Shown here: positions 1 through 9,816 of the stretch, piece by piece | How positions within the stretch are numbered: the first letter of the stretch is position 1 | Layout of the letters: each line of letters begins with the position of its first letter | Source: an uncultured Collinsella sp. | GTDB taxonomy: Bacteria > Actinomycetota > Coriobacteriia > Coriobacteriales > Coriobacteriaceae | Assembly: GCA_900759435.1 (NCBI GenBank) | Contig: CAAEVD010000006.1 | Coordinates: 1 to 24,124, forward strand | Direction: 5' to 3' | Length of the DNA: 24,124 nt | Position numbers and translations under genes: made by a program | The notes under the pieces: model-generated | What the model was told of the DNA's origin: nothing | Seen by the model: the letters and a program-made list of their open reading frames with translations, nothing else | Database searches by the model: none

Positions 1-2156
1 AGCGATTCCGCGCGCTTGCCGATGCCGGCCAGCCCCAGGGCGGCATGGTGCTGCTGCTGGGCCGCATGACCAACGCAGACGTCTACGCACAGGCCTTCCG
101 CGACCAGGGGCTCGACTGCGTCATCGCGGGCGGCTCGGTCTTTGCCCAAGCCGCCGAGGTGCAGACGGTGCGCGCCCTGGTTTGTGCGCTCGCCAATCCG
201 GCCGATACGGCGCAGGGCCTTATGCCGCTGCTGGCCTCGCCGATGTTTGCGCTCGGCGCCCAGGAGTTCCTAGCGCTGGCGACCAAGCTCGACGAGCAGA
301 CGGGGGAGACCTCGCGCAGGAATATCGACGTGGGCATCATGAGCGATTCCGATGTGCCGGGCCTGCAAGACCTGCCGCTCGTGACGCGCGCCCGCGAGGT
401 ACTGCGGTATGCGCTTCGTCGCGTGGGCCGCGATTCGTTCGCAGCCATCGCGCGCGACGTGGTCAACGCCTCCGGCTGGTTTGTGCGTCTGGCACAGCGT
501 GGTCCCGAGGGCAAGGCCATTGCCGCCAACGTGCTCAAGGCGCTCGACGCTGTGGCCGAGGCGGAGGCCGAGTTTGGCAACTCGCCGCGTTCCATCGCGC
601 TTGCCTTCGATCGCTTCCTAGCGGGCAAGGAAGCCCCGGGTGCCCTCAACGAGGAGGGCGACGGCGCGGTGCGCATCATGACGGTGCACGCATCCAAGGG
701 CCTGGAATATCCGGTCGTGGCGGTCGCCGAGTGCTTTGGCGTGCGCAAATCGTCCGGTGCGGCTCAGATGGGGCGTGTCGAGGGCGGGGCGCAGGTTGTG
801 GCACTGCCTGCACGCTTCGACGGCGTTAAGCTCGCCGACGGAACCTTTGTGAAGGGCGACGACGTTAAAAAGCAGTTTGAGCATGCGTTTAAGGGCAAGG
901 GCACGTCGCTATGGCTGCCGCCGGAGCTCATGGAGGACGTCTGCGCGACGGGTTCTCCCGCTGAGGCATTTGCTCGCCTGCGCAACGACGACCTGCAGCT
1001 TTCGCTCGAAGAGCGGGCTCGTTTGCTCTATGTCGCCATGACGCGTGCGCGCGAGCTGGTGATCTTGGCGATGGATGCCGGCGTGAGCCGTGGCAAGGTG
1101 ACGGCGCCGACCTTCGACGTCGAGACCGATCTGACCTACGACGTGCTGCGCCGTATTTTGCCGACCGACGCTCTGGACATGCCACAGCTCGATAGTGATC
1201 GTTTGACGTTCGACAACTCCAAGCCGGGCGACTACGAGCTCATTTCGCTCGCGGACTTTACCTTTGGCGAGCAGGCGTTTGAGGCCAACGCTTCGCTGGA
1301 TGCCGAGGGCAGGCTTGTCCGCGGCGATGCGGAGCCGGAGGGCGCCGGTGCAGATGCCCGCGCCGCCGTTCCCGGTCCTGCCGACCCTGAGCCCGATGCG
1401 TTTGAGCTCGTGTATCCCCAGGCGGTGGGCGTGCGAATGGGCATCTGCCCGTATCCGGCGCGCGATTCGTACAGCTACTCGTCAATTGCCGCGGCGCTGC
1501 ATGCCGAGTCCGAGGACCGTGCCGCCGAGGCACGCGTGCCCATGGACGAGGCAGGCGATGATGCGGAGTCGGATGGTTCCGAGATGACGGATGCAGACGT
1601 GGCCGCCGTTGAGCCCGCCGGCAACCCCATGGCGCTGGGCTCGGCGTTCCATGCCGCCTGCCAGTGGCTGATCGAGATGGGTGCCGATGCGCTGCCCGCC
1701 GCGCGTGCCGATGCGCTGGCGCGCCTGTGGTGCCTGACGCCGGAGCAGCGCGAACGCTTCGACGTTGCCCTGGACCGCTGGCTCAAGTCGGCTGTTCGTG
1801 CCGACCTGCTCGCGTGGCCGTGTGTTCGCGCCGAGGTGCCGTTCTTTTCGCTGGGCTGCGAGGACGAGGACATCGCTCGCTACGGTGCATATGCCGAGGG
1901 CGCCATCGACGCTTTGGCGACGAACCCGGCCGATCCGTCGCGGGCACTGGTCATCGACTACAAGACGGGCGGCACGCCGGACGAGACGCCGGAACAGCTG
2001 CAGGAGAAGCACGCCCTGCAGGCGCGCGTCTACGCTGATGTTCTGCACAAGGCGGGCTTTGAGGCCGTGACCGTCAAGTTCGTCCGCGTGGAACAGGCCG
2101 ATCCGACTCTCTTCGTCGAACCCGCCGAACCTCAAGTGGTCACCTACAATCTCTAG
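1..2156 (+). CDS. addA: AddA-type ATP-dependent helicase/nuclease subunit A, C-terminal part (5' truncated by window)
   Basis: The frame is open from base 3, so the gene starts before the window; the first ATG at 45 is internal. About 717 residues are visible. The sequence shows UvrD/Rep-type superfamily 1 motif V (TVHASKGLE, bases 681-707), motif VI (YVAMTRA, about 1029-1049), and a C-terminal RecB/AddA-type PD-(D/E)XK nuclease domain with the GSAFH segment (about 1638-1652) and the catalytic IDYKTG (about 1953-1970) followed by a QLQEKHALQARVYAD helix. Proteins of this family unwind and degrade DNA from double-strand ends and prepare it for RecA. The Walker A half lies upstream of the window, where an addB-like partner might also be found. 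An acidic, low-complexity stretch (about 1300-1620) separates helicase and nuclease parts, as a linker would. The alternative is a RecB-like exodeoxyribonuclease V beta subunit; the absence of its partners in view leaves this open. Confidence 0.88.
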   Translation, partial: RFRALADAGQPQGGMVLLLGRMTNADVYAQAFRDQGLDCVIAGGSVFAQAAEVQTVRALVCALANPADTAQGLMPLLASPMFALGAQEFLALATKLDEQTGETSRRNIDVGIMSDSDVPGLQDLPLVTRAREVLRYALRRVGRDSFAAIARDVVNASGWFVRLAQRGPEGKAIAANVLKALDAVAEAEAEFGNSPRSIALAFDRFLAGKEAPGALNEEGDGAVRIMTVHASKGLEYPVVAVAECFGVRKSSGAAQMGRVEGGAQVVALPARFDGVKLADGTFVKGDDVKKQFEHAFKGKGTSLWLPPELMEDVCATGSPAEAFARLRNDDLQLSLEERARLLYVAMTRARELVILAMDAGVSRGKVTAPTFDVETDLTYDVLRRILPTDALDMPQLDSDRLTFDNSKPGDYELISLADFTFGEQAFEANASLDAEGRLVRGDAEPEGAGADARAAVPGPADPEPDAFELVYPQAVGVRMGICPYPARDSYSYSSIAAALHAESEDRAAEARVPMDEAGDDAESDGSEMTDADVAAVEPAGNPMALGSAFHAACQWLIEMGADALPAARADALARLWCLTPEQRERFDVALDRWLKSAVRADLLAWPCVRAEVPFFSLGCEDEDIARYGAYAEGAIDALATNPADPSRALVIDYKTGGTPDETPEQLQEKHALQARVYADVLHKAGFEAVTVKFVRVEQADPTLFVEPAEPQVVTYNL

Positions 2157-2168
2157 CCCTCAGATAAC

Positions 2169-2231
2169 TTGCGGTGGAATAGTTCCTGTATTGCGGCCCA
2201 GATGGCCCAAGCGGGAACTATTTCACCGCAA
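2169..2231. repeat. 63-base imperfect palindrome between addA and dnaE
   Basis: Arms at 2169-2186 (TTGCGGTGGAATAGTTCC) and 2214-2231 (GGAACTATTTCACCGCAA) pair at 17 of 18 positions, and the exception is a G-T type change. Inside, 2191-2198 (TTGCGGCC) pairs with 2204-2210 (GGCCCAA) leaving one bulged C and a 5-base loop. No T-run follows on the + strand, so it is not a canonical terminator for addA. It may be a dispersed palindromic repeat or a processed or structured RNA element. Its nature is not established from the sequence. Confidence 0.75.
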
Positions 2232-2287
2232 CTGCAAGAGGAGCCGTGTGGGTTTGGCTAGGTTCGGGTGCTGTCCGTGCCGTGGGG

Positions 2288-2293
2288 TAAAAT
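2288..2293 (+). promoter_or_regulatory. candidate -10 element upstream of dnaE
   Basis: TAAAAT at 2288-2293 lies 40 bases before the dnaE ATG and resembles a sigma-70 -10 box. No good -35 box is seen at 16-18 bases upstream, so support is limited to the -10 match and its location. Confidence 0.35.
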
Positions 2294-2332
2294 CGTTCAG
2301 TCAGAACACGAACCCGCATCGGAGCTCATCAC

Positions 2333-5300
2333 ATGGCATTCGTCCATCTGCACAATCACACTGTTTTCTCCATGCTCGACGGCGCAACCCGTATCCAGGA
2401 TATGGTCAACCGTGCCGTTGAGCTGGGCATGCCCGCCGTGGCCATCACCGACCACGGCTACATGTACGGCGTGCCCGACCTGGCGCTGGCCTGCGACGCC
2501 GTCAACCACAACACGCCCGAGTACAAAACCTGGAGCCACGACAAGGCCTTCTTGGAAAAGGACCGCCGCGACGAGCTGGTGGAGCCCGATCCCGAGGAAA
2601 ACCCGCGCGAGCATGCCCAGTATGTGAAGGACATGGCCATGTGGGACGAGAAGGGCAACATCGACGAGCTCAAGCCGCCCCTGGTCATCAAACCCATCTT
2701 TGGCTGCGAGGTCTACTTTACGCCGGACGAGACCCTTGCCCGCGACCACAAGCCCGAGCTCTACCACATGATCCTTCTGGCCAAGGACCAGGAGGGCTAC
2801 GTCAACCTAATGCAGACGGTCTCCGAGGCCGCCGTGCAGGGCTTTTACTATAAGCCCCGCGTGACGCTCGACAACCTGCGCCGCCACGCCAAGGGCATGA
2901 TCTGCACCAGTGCCTGTATCGCGGGCATCATCCCCAAGTACATCGACCGCGGTGACATGGAGGGTGCCATCAAATGGGCCGAGACCTTCCGCGACACCTT
3001 CGACCCCGGCGACTTTTATATCGAGATCCAGGAACACGGCATTACCACCGATAACGGCCTGACCGACGAGCAGATGGACCGCACGCTCATCGACATCGCC
3101 AAACAGGTGGGCGTCAAGGTCATCGCGACCAACGACTTCCACTACCTGCGCCGCGAGGACGCGCCCGTGCAGGACGTCATCATGTGCATCGGCATGAACG
3201 CCAAAGTCGACGACCCCAACCGCATGCGCATGACCGGCTCGGAGTTTTACATGAAGACCGAGGAGGAGATGCGGGCGATGTTCCCGTATTGCCCCGAGGC
3301 CTGCGACAACACGCTCGAGATTGCCGACAAGTGCTACGTGGAGCTCGACTGGGACTCCATCATCCTGCCGCGCTTCCCGCTGCTCGATCCCGGCGAGACG
3401 CACGAGAGCCAGTTCCGCCGCGAGTGCGAGAAGGGCCTGCGCCAGCACTACGGTGACGACTGGGCCACGCGCGAGATCGGTGGCGTCAACATCAAAGAGC
3501 GCTTTGAGTACGAATACAAGGTCATCTGCGACAAGGGATTTGCCGCCTACTTCTTGATCGTTGCCGAGTACGTGCAATGGGCCAAGGACAACGGCATCGG
3601 CGTCGGCCCCGGCCGTGGTTCGGCCGCCGGCGCTATCGTCGCCTACGCCATGAACATCACCGCGTTCGACCCGCTCGAGAACGGCCTGATGTTCGAGAGG
3701 TTCCTGTCCCCGCAGCGTACCGAGATGCCCGATATCGATATGGACTTCGACGATGAGCGGCGCCTCGAGGTCGTGGAGCACGTTCGCCAGCTCTACGGCC
3801 CCGAGAAGGTCACCCACGTCATCACCTACTCGACCATTAAGGCCAAGCAGGCCATCAACGACGCCGCGCGCGTCCTGGACTACCCGGTCTACATGGGCCA
3901 GCGCCTGTCCAAGATGGTCTCGAGCGACCCCAAGGTCAAGCTCAAGCAGGTGCTCGACAAACAACCCGGCAAAGAGGATCTGTTTAACCCCGATTTTGCC
4001 GAGGCCTATAAAAAGGACGACGACGCTCGCCGCATCATCGACACGGCGCTCTCGATCGAGGGCCTCACCCGTGGCGAGGGCGTGCACGCGTGCGCCGTTC
4101 TGATCTGCCGCGACCCCGTCAACGAGCACGTGCCCACCAAGCTCGACACCAAGGGCGGCGTCGAGATTACCCAGTACGAGGGCCATACCGTCGCCGACAT
4201 GGGCCTGCTCAAGATGGACTTCTTGGGCCTGCGCACGCTGACGGTTATCTCCAAGGCCAAGGCCAACATCAAAAAGAACTTCGGCATCGACATCAAAGAG
4301 GAAGAGATTCCCTTTGACGATCCCGAAATCTTTAAGCTCATGGGCTCCGGTCACACCGCCGGCGTCTTCCAGGTCGAGTCCGCTGGCATGACGGCCACGA
4401 TCAAGAACATGAAGCCCACCGAGTACAAGCACGTCGTGGCATTGATCGCCCTGTACCGTCCGGGCCCGCTAGGCGCCGGCATGGTCTCGTCCTACATCAA
4501 CCGTATGAACGGCAAGGAGCCGGCCGTCTCCTACGACGACCGTCTGGACGACATCCTGGGCGAAACCTACGGCACCATGGTCTACCAGGAGCAGGTTATG
4601 CTCATCTCCGTCGAGATGTGCGGCTTCTCCAAGGGCGAGTCGGACTCGCGTATCCGTAAGCCCGTGGCTAAGAAAAAGATCAAGCTGCTCACGTCGACGG
4701 TGCTCCACTGGGAGGATGGCTCGGACGAGACCACCTACGACCACTGGATGAACGGCGCTATCAAGAACAACTACACGCGCGAGGTCGCCCAGAAGATTTG
4801 GGACGATGTTCTCGAGTTCGCGTCCTACGCCTTCAACAAGTCGCACTCCGCCGGCTACGCCATCCTGGTTATGCAGACGGCATGGCTCAAGGCGCACTAT
4901 CCGCACGAGTACATGGCGGCCGTTCTGACGTCCTACACGGGCAAGACCGACAAGATCGTGCACTACGTCTCGGCATGCCGTCACGACGGCATCCCCGTGC
5001 TTTCGCCAGATGTCAACGAGTCCGGCACCGAGTTCACGGCTACCAAGGAAGGCGTGCGCTTTGGTCTGGCCGGCATCCGCGGCGTGGGCACTGGCGTGGC
5101 GCAGGCGATTATCGCCGAGCGCGAGGCGGGCGGCCCGTTTAAGACGCTGCACGACTTTGTCGAGCGCGTGGACTCGAGCCAGGCCAACCGCCGCGTGATC
5201 GAATCGCTGATCAAGGCAGGTGCCTTCGACTCCACGGGCTATCCGCGCCGCCAGATGATGCACTTTGTGGACAAGAACAACCCCGAGAACATCATCGACG

Positions 5301-6136
5301 CCGCGATAAAGCGCCAGAAGGACCGCGCGAGCGGCCAGACCTCGTTCTTCGACATGTTTGGTGATGTTGAGGGCTCGGGCTTTGAGGTCAGCGTGCCCGA
5401 TCCGGACGGCCAGGAATGGGACCGCCACCTTAAGCTGAGCCAGGAGAAGGAGGTTCTGGGCATCTATGTCTCGGACCACCCGCTGCGCCCGTTTGAGTAT
5501 GCGCTCAGCAAAGCGCGCGACTTCTCGTTCTCGCAGATCGACACCGGCTACGAAGTTCAGAATCCTACGGGCGGCACCATCAACCAGGAGATTCCCGAGG
5601 GCAAAGCGCTGTGGTGGGCCGGCATGGTCTCGAGCGTGTCCAAGCGCGTGACCAAAAACGGCGACCCCATGGGCATCGTGCAGCTCGAGGACATGGAAGG
5701 CGAGGCCACGGTCGTGGTGTTCCCCAAGACCTACAAGGAGGCCGAGGGGTACCTGTACGGCGAGGTCGATCCCGAGACCGGTGCGCAGCTGTCCGACGCC
5801 TTTGTGCGCATCAAGGGCAAACTCGAGCGCTCGGACCGCGGCGACCAGATCATCGCGCAGGAGATCGTGCCGCTTGAGCTCAACGAGGAGAACAACAAGC
5901 CCAAGGTGTTTGAGGTCATGGTGCCCAACAGCCGCTTTAGCCAGGGCAATATGGCGCGCCTGGCCACGGTGCTCACCGCTAACCCGGGCGGCGACCGTGT
6001 GGAGATCTTTATCGAGCAGGTGGACGGGCGCGTGCTGCGCGCCGAGGTGCCTGCCAAGGTCAACGCGCGCTCGATTCCGCTGCTGGCCGAGGCCAAGGCC
6101 ATTGTGGGTAACCAAGGCCGCGTGACGGTTATCTAG
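2333..6136 (+). CDS. dnaE: DNA polymerase III subunit alpha
   Basis: This is the replicative polymerase catalytic subunit, 1267 residues. The N-terminal PHP domain carries H7, H9, D16, H41, E126, H145, C195, D268 and H270, the full set of nine metal-ligand positions that I align to mycobacterial DnaE1. The palm domain has GVGPGRGSAAGA, the catalytic pair D467 and D469 in PDIDMDFDD, and a third Asp at D629 in KMDFLGLRTL. QTSFFDMF at 1002-1009 looks like a beta-clamp binding motif, and an OB-fold region follows before the C-terminus. The start is the ATG at 2333, which gives the usual FVHLHNHT beginning; GGAG about 9 bases before it can serve as ribosome binding site. The SNF2 helicase gene follows after a short gap without a visible terminator, so the two may be cotranscribed. 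Confidence 0.97.
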   Translation: MAFVHLHNHTVFSMLDGATRIQDMVNRAVELGMPAVAITDHGYMYGVPDLALACDAVNHNTPEYKTWSHDKAFLEKDRRDELVEPDPEENPREHAQYVKDMAMWDEKGNIDELKPPLVIKPIFGCEVYFTPDETLARDHKPELYHMILLAKDQEGYVNLMQTVSEAAVQGFYYKPRVTLDNLRRHAKGMICTSACIAGIIPKYIDRGDMEGAIKWAETFRDTFDPGDFYIEIQEHGITTDNGLTDEQMDRTLIDIAKQVGVKVIATNDFHYLRREDAPVQDVIMCIGMNAKVDDPNRMRMTGSEFYMKTEEEMRAMFPYCPEACDNTLEIADKCYVELDWDSIILPRFPLLDPGETHESQFRRECEKGLRQHYGDDWATREIGGVNIKERFEYEYKVICDKGFAAYFLIVAEYVQWAKDNGIGVGPGRGSAAGAIVAYAMNITAFDPLENGLMFERFLSPQRTEMPDIDMDFDDERRLEVVEHVRQLYGPEKVTHVITYSTIKAKQAINDAARVLDYPVYMGQRLSKMVSSDPKVKLKQVLDKQPGKEDLFNPDFAEAYKKDDDARRIIDTALSIEGLTRGEGVHACAVLICRDPVNEHVPTKLDTKGGVEITQYEGHTVADMGLLKMDFLGLRTLTVISKAKANIKKNFGIDIKEEEIPFDDPEIFKLMGSGHTAGVFQVESAGMTATIKNMKPTEYKHVVALIALYRPGPLGAGMVSSYINRMNGKEPAVSYDDRLDDILGETYGTMVYQEQVMLISVEMCGFSKGESDSRIRKPVAKKKIKLLTSTVLHWEDGSDETTYDHWMNGAIKNNYTREVAQKIWDDVLEFASYAFNKSHSAGYAILVMQTAWLKAHYPHEYMAAVLTSYTGKTDKIVHYVSACRHDGIPVLSPDVNESGTEFTATKEGVRFGLAGIRGVGTGVAQAIIAEREAGGPFKTLHDFVERVDSSQANRRVIESLIKAGAFDSTGYPRRQMMHFVDKNNPENIIDAAIKRQKDRASGQTSFFDMFGDVEGSGFEVSVPDPDGQEWDRHLKLSQEKEVLGIYVSDHPLRPFEYALSKARDFSFSQIDTGYEVQNPTGGTINQEIPEGKALWWAGMVSSVSKRVTKNGDPMGIVQLEDMEGEATVVVFPKTYKEAEGYLYGEVDPETGAQLSDAFVRIKGKLERSDRGDQIIAQEIVPLELNEENNKPKVFEVMVPNSRFSQGNMARLATVLTANPGGDRVEIFIEQVDGRVLRAEVPAKVNARSIPLLAEAKAIVGNQGRVTVI

Positions 6137-6171
6137 GGACGGCGTTGCTGAGAGGTACTCGGTGCGAGATT

Positions 6172-6176
6172 GGAGG
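6172..6176 (+). promoter_or_regulatory. ribosome binding site fixing the SNF2 helicase start
   Basis: GGAGG at 6172-6176 is followed 5 bases later by ATG at 6182. The in-frame TTG at 6170 overlaps this site and is therefore unlikely to be the start. Confidence 0.7.
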
Positions 6177-6181
6177 AAGTG

Positions 6182-9100
6182 ATGGCGCAGGGGACGTTTG
6201 TGCAGGCGCTCCGGAAAGAGGCGGCGCTGAGCGGCACCTTTATGAAGGGCCGCTCGCTCATGCTCAACGGCGCCGTGCTGTCGATCGAGGACAGCGGCTC
6301 GCGCTTCTCCAAAAACGTGACGGTTGAGGGCTCAGTGCGCGGCTCGCGCGGTGACCTGTACAAGACGCACGTGGCGCTCGACATGGACGAGCAGGAGGTG
6401 ATCGACTACGACTGCGATTGCCCCGCTGCCTATCGCTACCCCGGCATGTGCAAGCACGCCATCGCCACGGCGCTAGCGTACCTGGACGCCAGCGGCATTG
6501 AGCCTGTTGAGGGGCTGCGCACGCCGGTCCGCACGTTTACGGCGCAGCCGAAACAGCCCGCGCGCACCGCGCCCAAAGTGCCGGTCGTCAATCCCAACTT
6601 TCCCTTCCCGGCGCCCGTCCCCACGAGCCCGAGCCTCATGAAGGCGCTCTCCGATCTTTCGGACGCGCGCATGGATGAGTTGGCGGGCATGCGCCGCAAG
6701 CTCGCCGGCACTGTCGACCCCGATGCCCCCAAGGCGGTGTTGGAGCCCTCGCTGGTGCCGTACTACAATCCGCTGTTCGCCGACCGCTTTAGCTGGGCGC
6801 TCGAGCTTCGCATCCGATGCGGCTCGGTGTCCTACGTGGTCAAGGACATCGACGGCATGGCCGCCGCCTACGTGCGCGGCGGCACGTTCTCGTACGGCAA
6901 GAAGCTCACATTCCTCCATACGCCCGAGGCCTTTGACGAGGTTTCGGTGCGTCTGCTCGACCTTGTTGTGGCAACGGTTGTGTATCTGAGCGACATCACG
7001 AGTTCGCGTTCGGCGTCGTACGATTTTGCACGCAGCGGCTTTGTCGCCGAGCGTCAACTGCCGCTGTCCGAGCATGACATCGTATACATGCTGGACTTGC
7101 TGCGTGGCCGGACCATTTCCTTTGAGCCCGCCTGGTCGCGGGGAACGACGACGCATCGTTCCTACGAGGTGGCGGTTGAGTTGTCGCCGGTGGGGGAGGA
7201 CGAGGCCTCGGCAAAACAGCCGCCGCTCCTTGCCGCCAAGATCGCGCCGGCGGCCGGTGGCAGCTACGACCTGCGTCTGCCCGCCGATATGTACTGCTTT
7301 GTCTCGGGCGACGTTGCCTATCTGGTCGACACGCACCGCGCGCGCCGCGCCGATGCGGCGTTTGCCCAGCATGCCGCACCGTTTCTGTCGCGTCTGCTGC
7401 CCTGTCGCACGCCGGTCCATATCGCCGCCGAACAGGTGGGCGAATTCTGCCGCATGGCGCTGCCCGTGCTGCGCGAATACACTGACCTCACCGCTCCCGC
7501 CGTGCTCGACACCGTGGCGCCTGAGCCGAGCTTTGCCATGGCAATCGGTGTCGACGATGGGCTTGTGACCTGCAAGATTACGGTTAGCTACGGCGATTGG
7601 TCGGCAGATCTCTTTAGCCTGGGTGCCCCGGGCAGCCCCTTCGAAGAACAGCGCCCGGGCGTGCCGCCGCGCGACGAGATAGCAGAGTTTCGCGTTATGG
7701 ACACGGCGGCCCTGTATTTCGACTTTTACGAGGGCGGCCTGGCGTTTGAGGAGCGCGACGACGAGAGCCTGTTCTGCCTGCTCACCGAGGGCCTGTCTGC
7801 CCTGTCCGAGCTGGGCGAGGTCATGCTCAGCGACCGCCTACGCCAGATCTCGGTCCGCCCTGCGCCCAAGCTTTCGGTGCGCGCGACCGTCAAGAGCAAC
7901 CTGCTCGATGTCGAACTGGGCGCGAGCGGTCTTTCAGCGGCAGATCTTGCCATCTATCTGGACTCATACAAGCGCCATCAGACGTTTGCGCGCCTGACGT
8001 CCGGCGACATCGTGCGCCTGGACGAGGGTGCCCGTGCCGCGTTTGGCCTTGCCGAGGACCTGGGCGTCGATGCTGTCGACCTGCTCGACGGCGTGTCGCT
8101 TCCCGCGTCGAGCACCCTGTTTGTCGATAGCATGCTTGCACGCACGCCCGCGCTCGAAGCCGATCGCGACGCTGCGTTCCGTCGCACCGTCGAGCGCTTG
8201 GATACGCTCGGCAAGATGGACTTTACGGTGCCGGCATCTCTCAAGGCCACACTGCGCGGCTATCAGGTCGACGGCTACCAGTGGCTCGGCTCGCTCGAGC
8301 ACCTGGGCCTCGGCGGCATCTTGGCCGACGATATGGGCCTGGGCAAAACACTGCAGATGATCGCGCATATCCTGGCGCGCGTGGAGGCGGGGGACACTAA
8401 GCCCACGCTTGTGGTGTGCCCTGCGTCGCTTGTGTACAACTGGACTGCCGAGCTGGAGCGCTTTGCGCCTTCGCTCGACGTGTGCGCCATCGTGGGTGCC
8501 AAGGCGCAGCGCCGCGTGCAGATAGCCGGCGCCGACGAGCATAACGTGGTCGTGACGTCGTATGACCTCATGCGCCGCGATATCGACGAGTATGCCGAGC
8601 AGGACTTTGCCCGCGTTGTGCTCGACGAGGCCCAGTACATTAAAAACCCGCTCACGCAGGTAGCGCGCGCCGCCAAGCGCCTGCCTGCCGGCGTGCGCTT
8701 TGCCTTGACGGGCACGCCCATCGAAAATCGCCTGTCTGAGCTCTGGAGCATCTTCGACTTTTTGATGCCGGGCCTGCTTGGCACACGCGAGTCGTTTGCC
8801 AAGCGCTTTGAGAGCCCCGTCGAGCATGCCGAGGGCGATAGCGCCGCTCGCCTGCAGGCGCTCGTGTCGCCGTTTGTGCTGCGCCGTGTCAAGGAAGACG
8901 TGGTTGCCGACCTGCCCGAAAAGATCGAGGACACCGTCATGGCGCAGCTCACCGGCGAGCAGCGCAAGCTCTACCTGGCCAACCAGGACCGCATCGCCCA
9001 GCAGGTGCAGCATCGCGAGGCATCCGAGTTTAAGAAAGACAAGCTCAAGGTACTCGCCGAGCTCACCAAGCTGCGCCAGATCTGCTGCGACCCGCATCTA

Positions 9101-9646
9101 CACTACGAGGATTACAAGGCGGGGAGCGCCAAACTCGACGCTTGCATGGAGCTCGTGCACGGTGCGCTCGACGGCGGGCACCACATTCTGCTGTTCAGCC
9201 AGTTCACGGGCATGCTCGATATCATCGGCAAGCGCCTGGCCAAGGAGGACATCGGCTTTCTTAAGCTCACGGGCGCTTCGTCCAAGGAGAGCCGCGCCAA
9301 GATGGTCGCGCAGTTCCAGGCGGGCGAGGTGCCGGTGTTTCTGATCTCGCTCAAGGCGGGCGGCGTGGGCCTCAACCTGACGGCGGCCGACGTGGTCATC
9401 CACTACGACCCGTGGTGGAACGTGGCCGCGCAGGACCAGGCGACCGACCGCGCGCACCGTATTGGCCAGCAACATACCGTGACCGTGTACAAGCTCATCG
9501 CCAAGGACACGATCGAGGAGCGCATCATGCAGATGCAGGAGTCTAAGCGCGACCTGGTCAACAGCGTGCTCGGCGGCGACGGCATCTCCTCGGCGCTGTT
9601 TACCCGCGAGGACGTTCTGGCGCTGCTCGGCGGCGACGGGCGCTAG
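6182..9646 (+). CDS. SWIM zinc-finger SNF2-family DNA helicase/translocase
   Basis: The protein is 1154 residues from the ATG at 6182. An N-terminal SWIM zinc finger is visible as C78-x-C80 ... C90-x-H92. A long middle region (about 150-680) fits the helicase-associated region of bacterial SNF2 proteins. The ATPase core begins near residue 695 with LRGYQVDGYQWL, then Walker A with DDMGLGKT (716-723), Walker B box DEAQ (815-818), motif III LTGTPIEN, and the second RecA lobe with LLFSQFTGMLDI, SLKAGGVGLNL and QATDRAHRIGQ (from about 1086). Members of this family translocate on double-stranded DNA and remodel protein-DNA complexes; the specific bacterial role is not settled, although SWIM-SNF2 proteins are often linked to DNA repair. 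It lies 45 bases downstream of dnaE. All ATPase motifs look intact. Confidence 0.93.
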   Translation: MAQGTFVQALRKEAALSGTFMKGRSLMLNGAVLSIEDSGSRFSKNVTVEGSVRGSRGDLYKTHVALDMDEQEVIDYDCDCPAAYRYPGMCKHAIATALAYLDASGIEPVEGLRTPVRTFTAQPKQPARTAPKVPVVNPNFPFPAPVPTSPSLMKALSDLSDARMDELAGMRRKLAGTVDPDAPKAVLEPSLVPYYNPLFADRFSWALELRIRCGSVSYVVKDIDGMAAAYVRGGTFSYGKKLTFLHTPEAFDEVSVRLLDLVVATVVYLSDITSSRSASYDFARSGFVAERQLPLSEHDIVYMLDLLRGRTISFEPAWSRGTTTHRSYEVAVELSPVGEDEASAKQPPLLAAKIAPAAGGSYDLRLPADMYCFVSGDVAYLVDTHRARRADAAFAQHAAPFLSRLLPCRTPVHIAAEQVGEFCRMALPVLREYTDLTAPAVLDTVAPEPSFAMAIGVDDGLVTCKITVSYGDWSADLFSLGAPGSPFEEQRPGVPPRDEIAEFRVMDTAALYFDFYEGGLAFEERDDESLFCLLTEGLSALSELGEVMLSDRLRQISVRPAPKLSVRATVKSNLLDVELGASGLSAADLAIYLDSYKRHQTFARLTSGDIVRLDEGARAAFGLAEDLGVDAVDLLDGVSLPASSTLFVDSMLARTPALEADRDAAFRRTVERLDTLGKMDFTVPASLKATLRGYQVDGYQWLGSLEHLGLGGILADDMGLGKTLQMIAHILARVEAGDTKPTLVVCPASLVYNWTAELERFAPSLDVCAIVGAKAQRRVQIAGADEHNVVVTSYDLMRRDIDEYAEQDFARVVLDEAQYIKNPLTQVARAAKRLPAGVRFALTGTPIENRLSELWSIFDFLMPGLLGTRESFAKRFESPVEHAEGDSAARLQALVSPFVLRRVKEDVVADLPEKIEDTVMAQLTGEQRKLYLANQDRIAQQVQHREASEFKKDKLKVLAELTKLRQICCDPHLHYEDYKAGSAKLDACMELVHGALDGGHHILLFSQFTGMLDIIGKRLAKEDIGFLKLTGASSKESRAKMVAQFQAGEVPVFLISLKAGGVGLNLTAADVVIHYDPWWNVAAQDQATDRAHRIGQQHTVTVYKLIAKDTIEERIMQMQESKRDLVNSVLGGDGISSALFTREDVLALLGGDGR

Positions 9647-9656
9647 CTGCGCAGAT

Positions 9657-9691
9657 GGCAACCGGGGCTGTTGAGACGGCTCCGGGTTGCC
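9657..9691 (+). terminator. hairpin after SNF2 gene, weak terminator candidate
   Basis: GGCAACC (9657-9663) pairs with GGTTGCC (9685-9691), with a few further G-C pairs inside. It begins 10 bases after the stop codon of the SNF2 gene. No T-run follows, so intrinsic termination is uncertain. The rest of the gap to 9816 shows nothing I can name. Confidence 0.4.
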
Positions 9692-9816
9692 GGCGCGCTC
9701 TGACCCCGGGCGCTAGCCTCGCTCGTTATGTGTTCATTTGCGATGCCGTGGATGGTTCGCCTGCCTTTGGGCATAAGAACCTCAAGAACATCGGCACATC
9801 AGCAAAGGAGATCATC

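Noticed and set aside
2807..6115. Two antisense frames of over 500 codons (2807-4432 and 4469-6115, - strand) opposite dnaE
   Set aside because: They are shadows of the strong GC-rich codon bias of dnaE, have no recognisable motifs, and are repetitive in Val, Leu, Gly, Asp and His as expected from reverse reading.
7964..9097. 377-codon - strand frame opposite the SNF2 gene
   Set aside because: It lies opposite well-supported helicase motifs and shows no family features or ribosome site.
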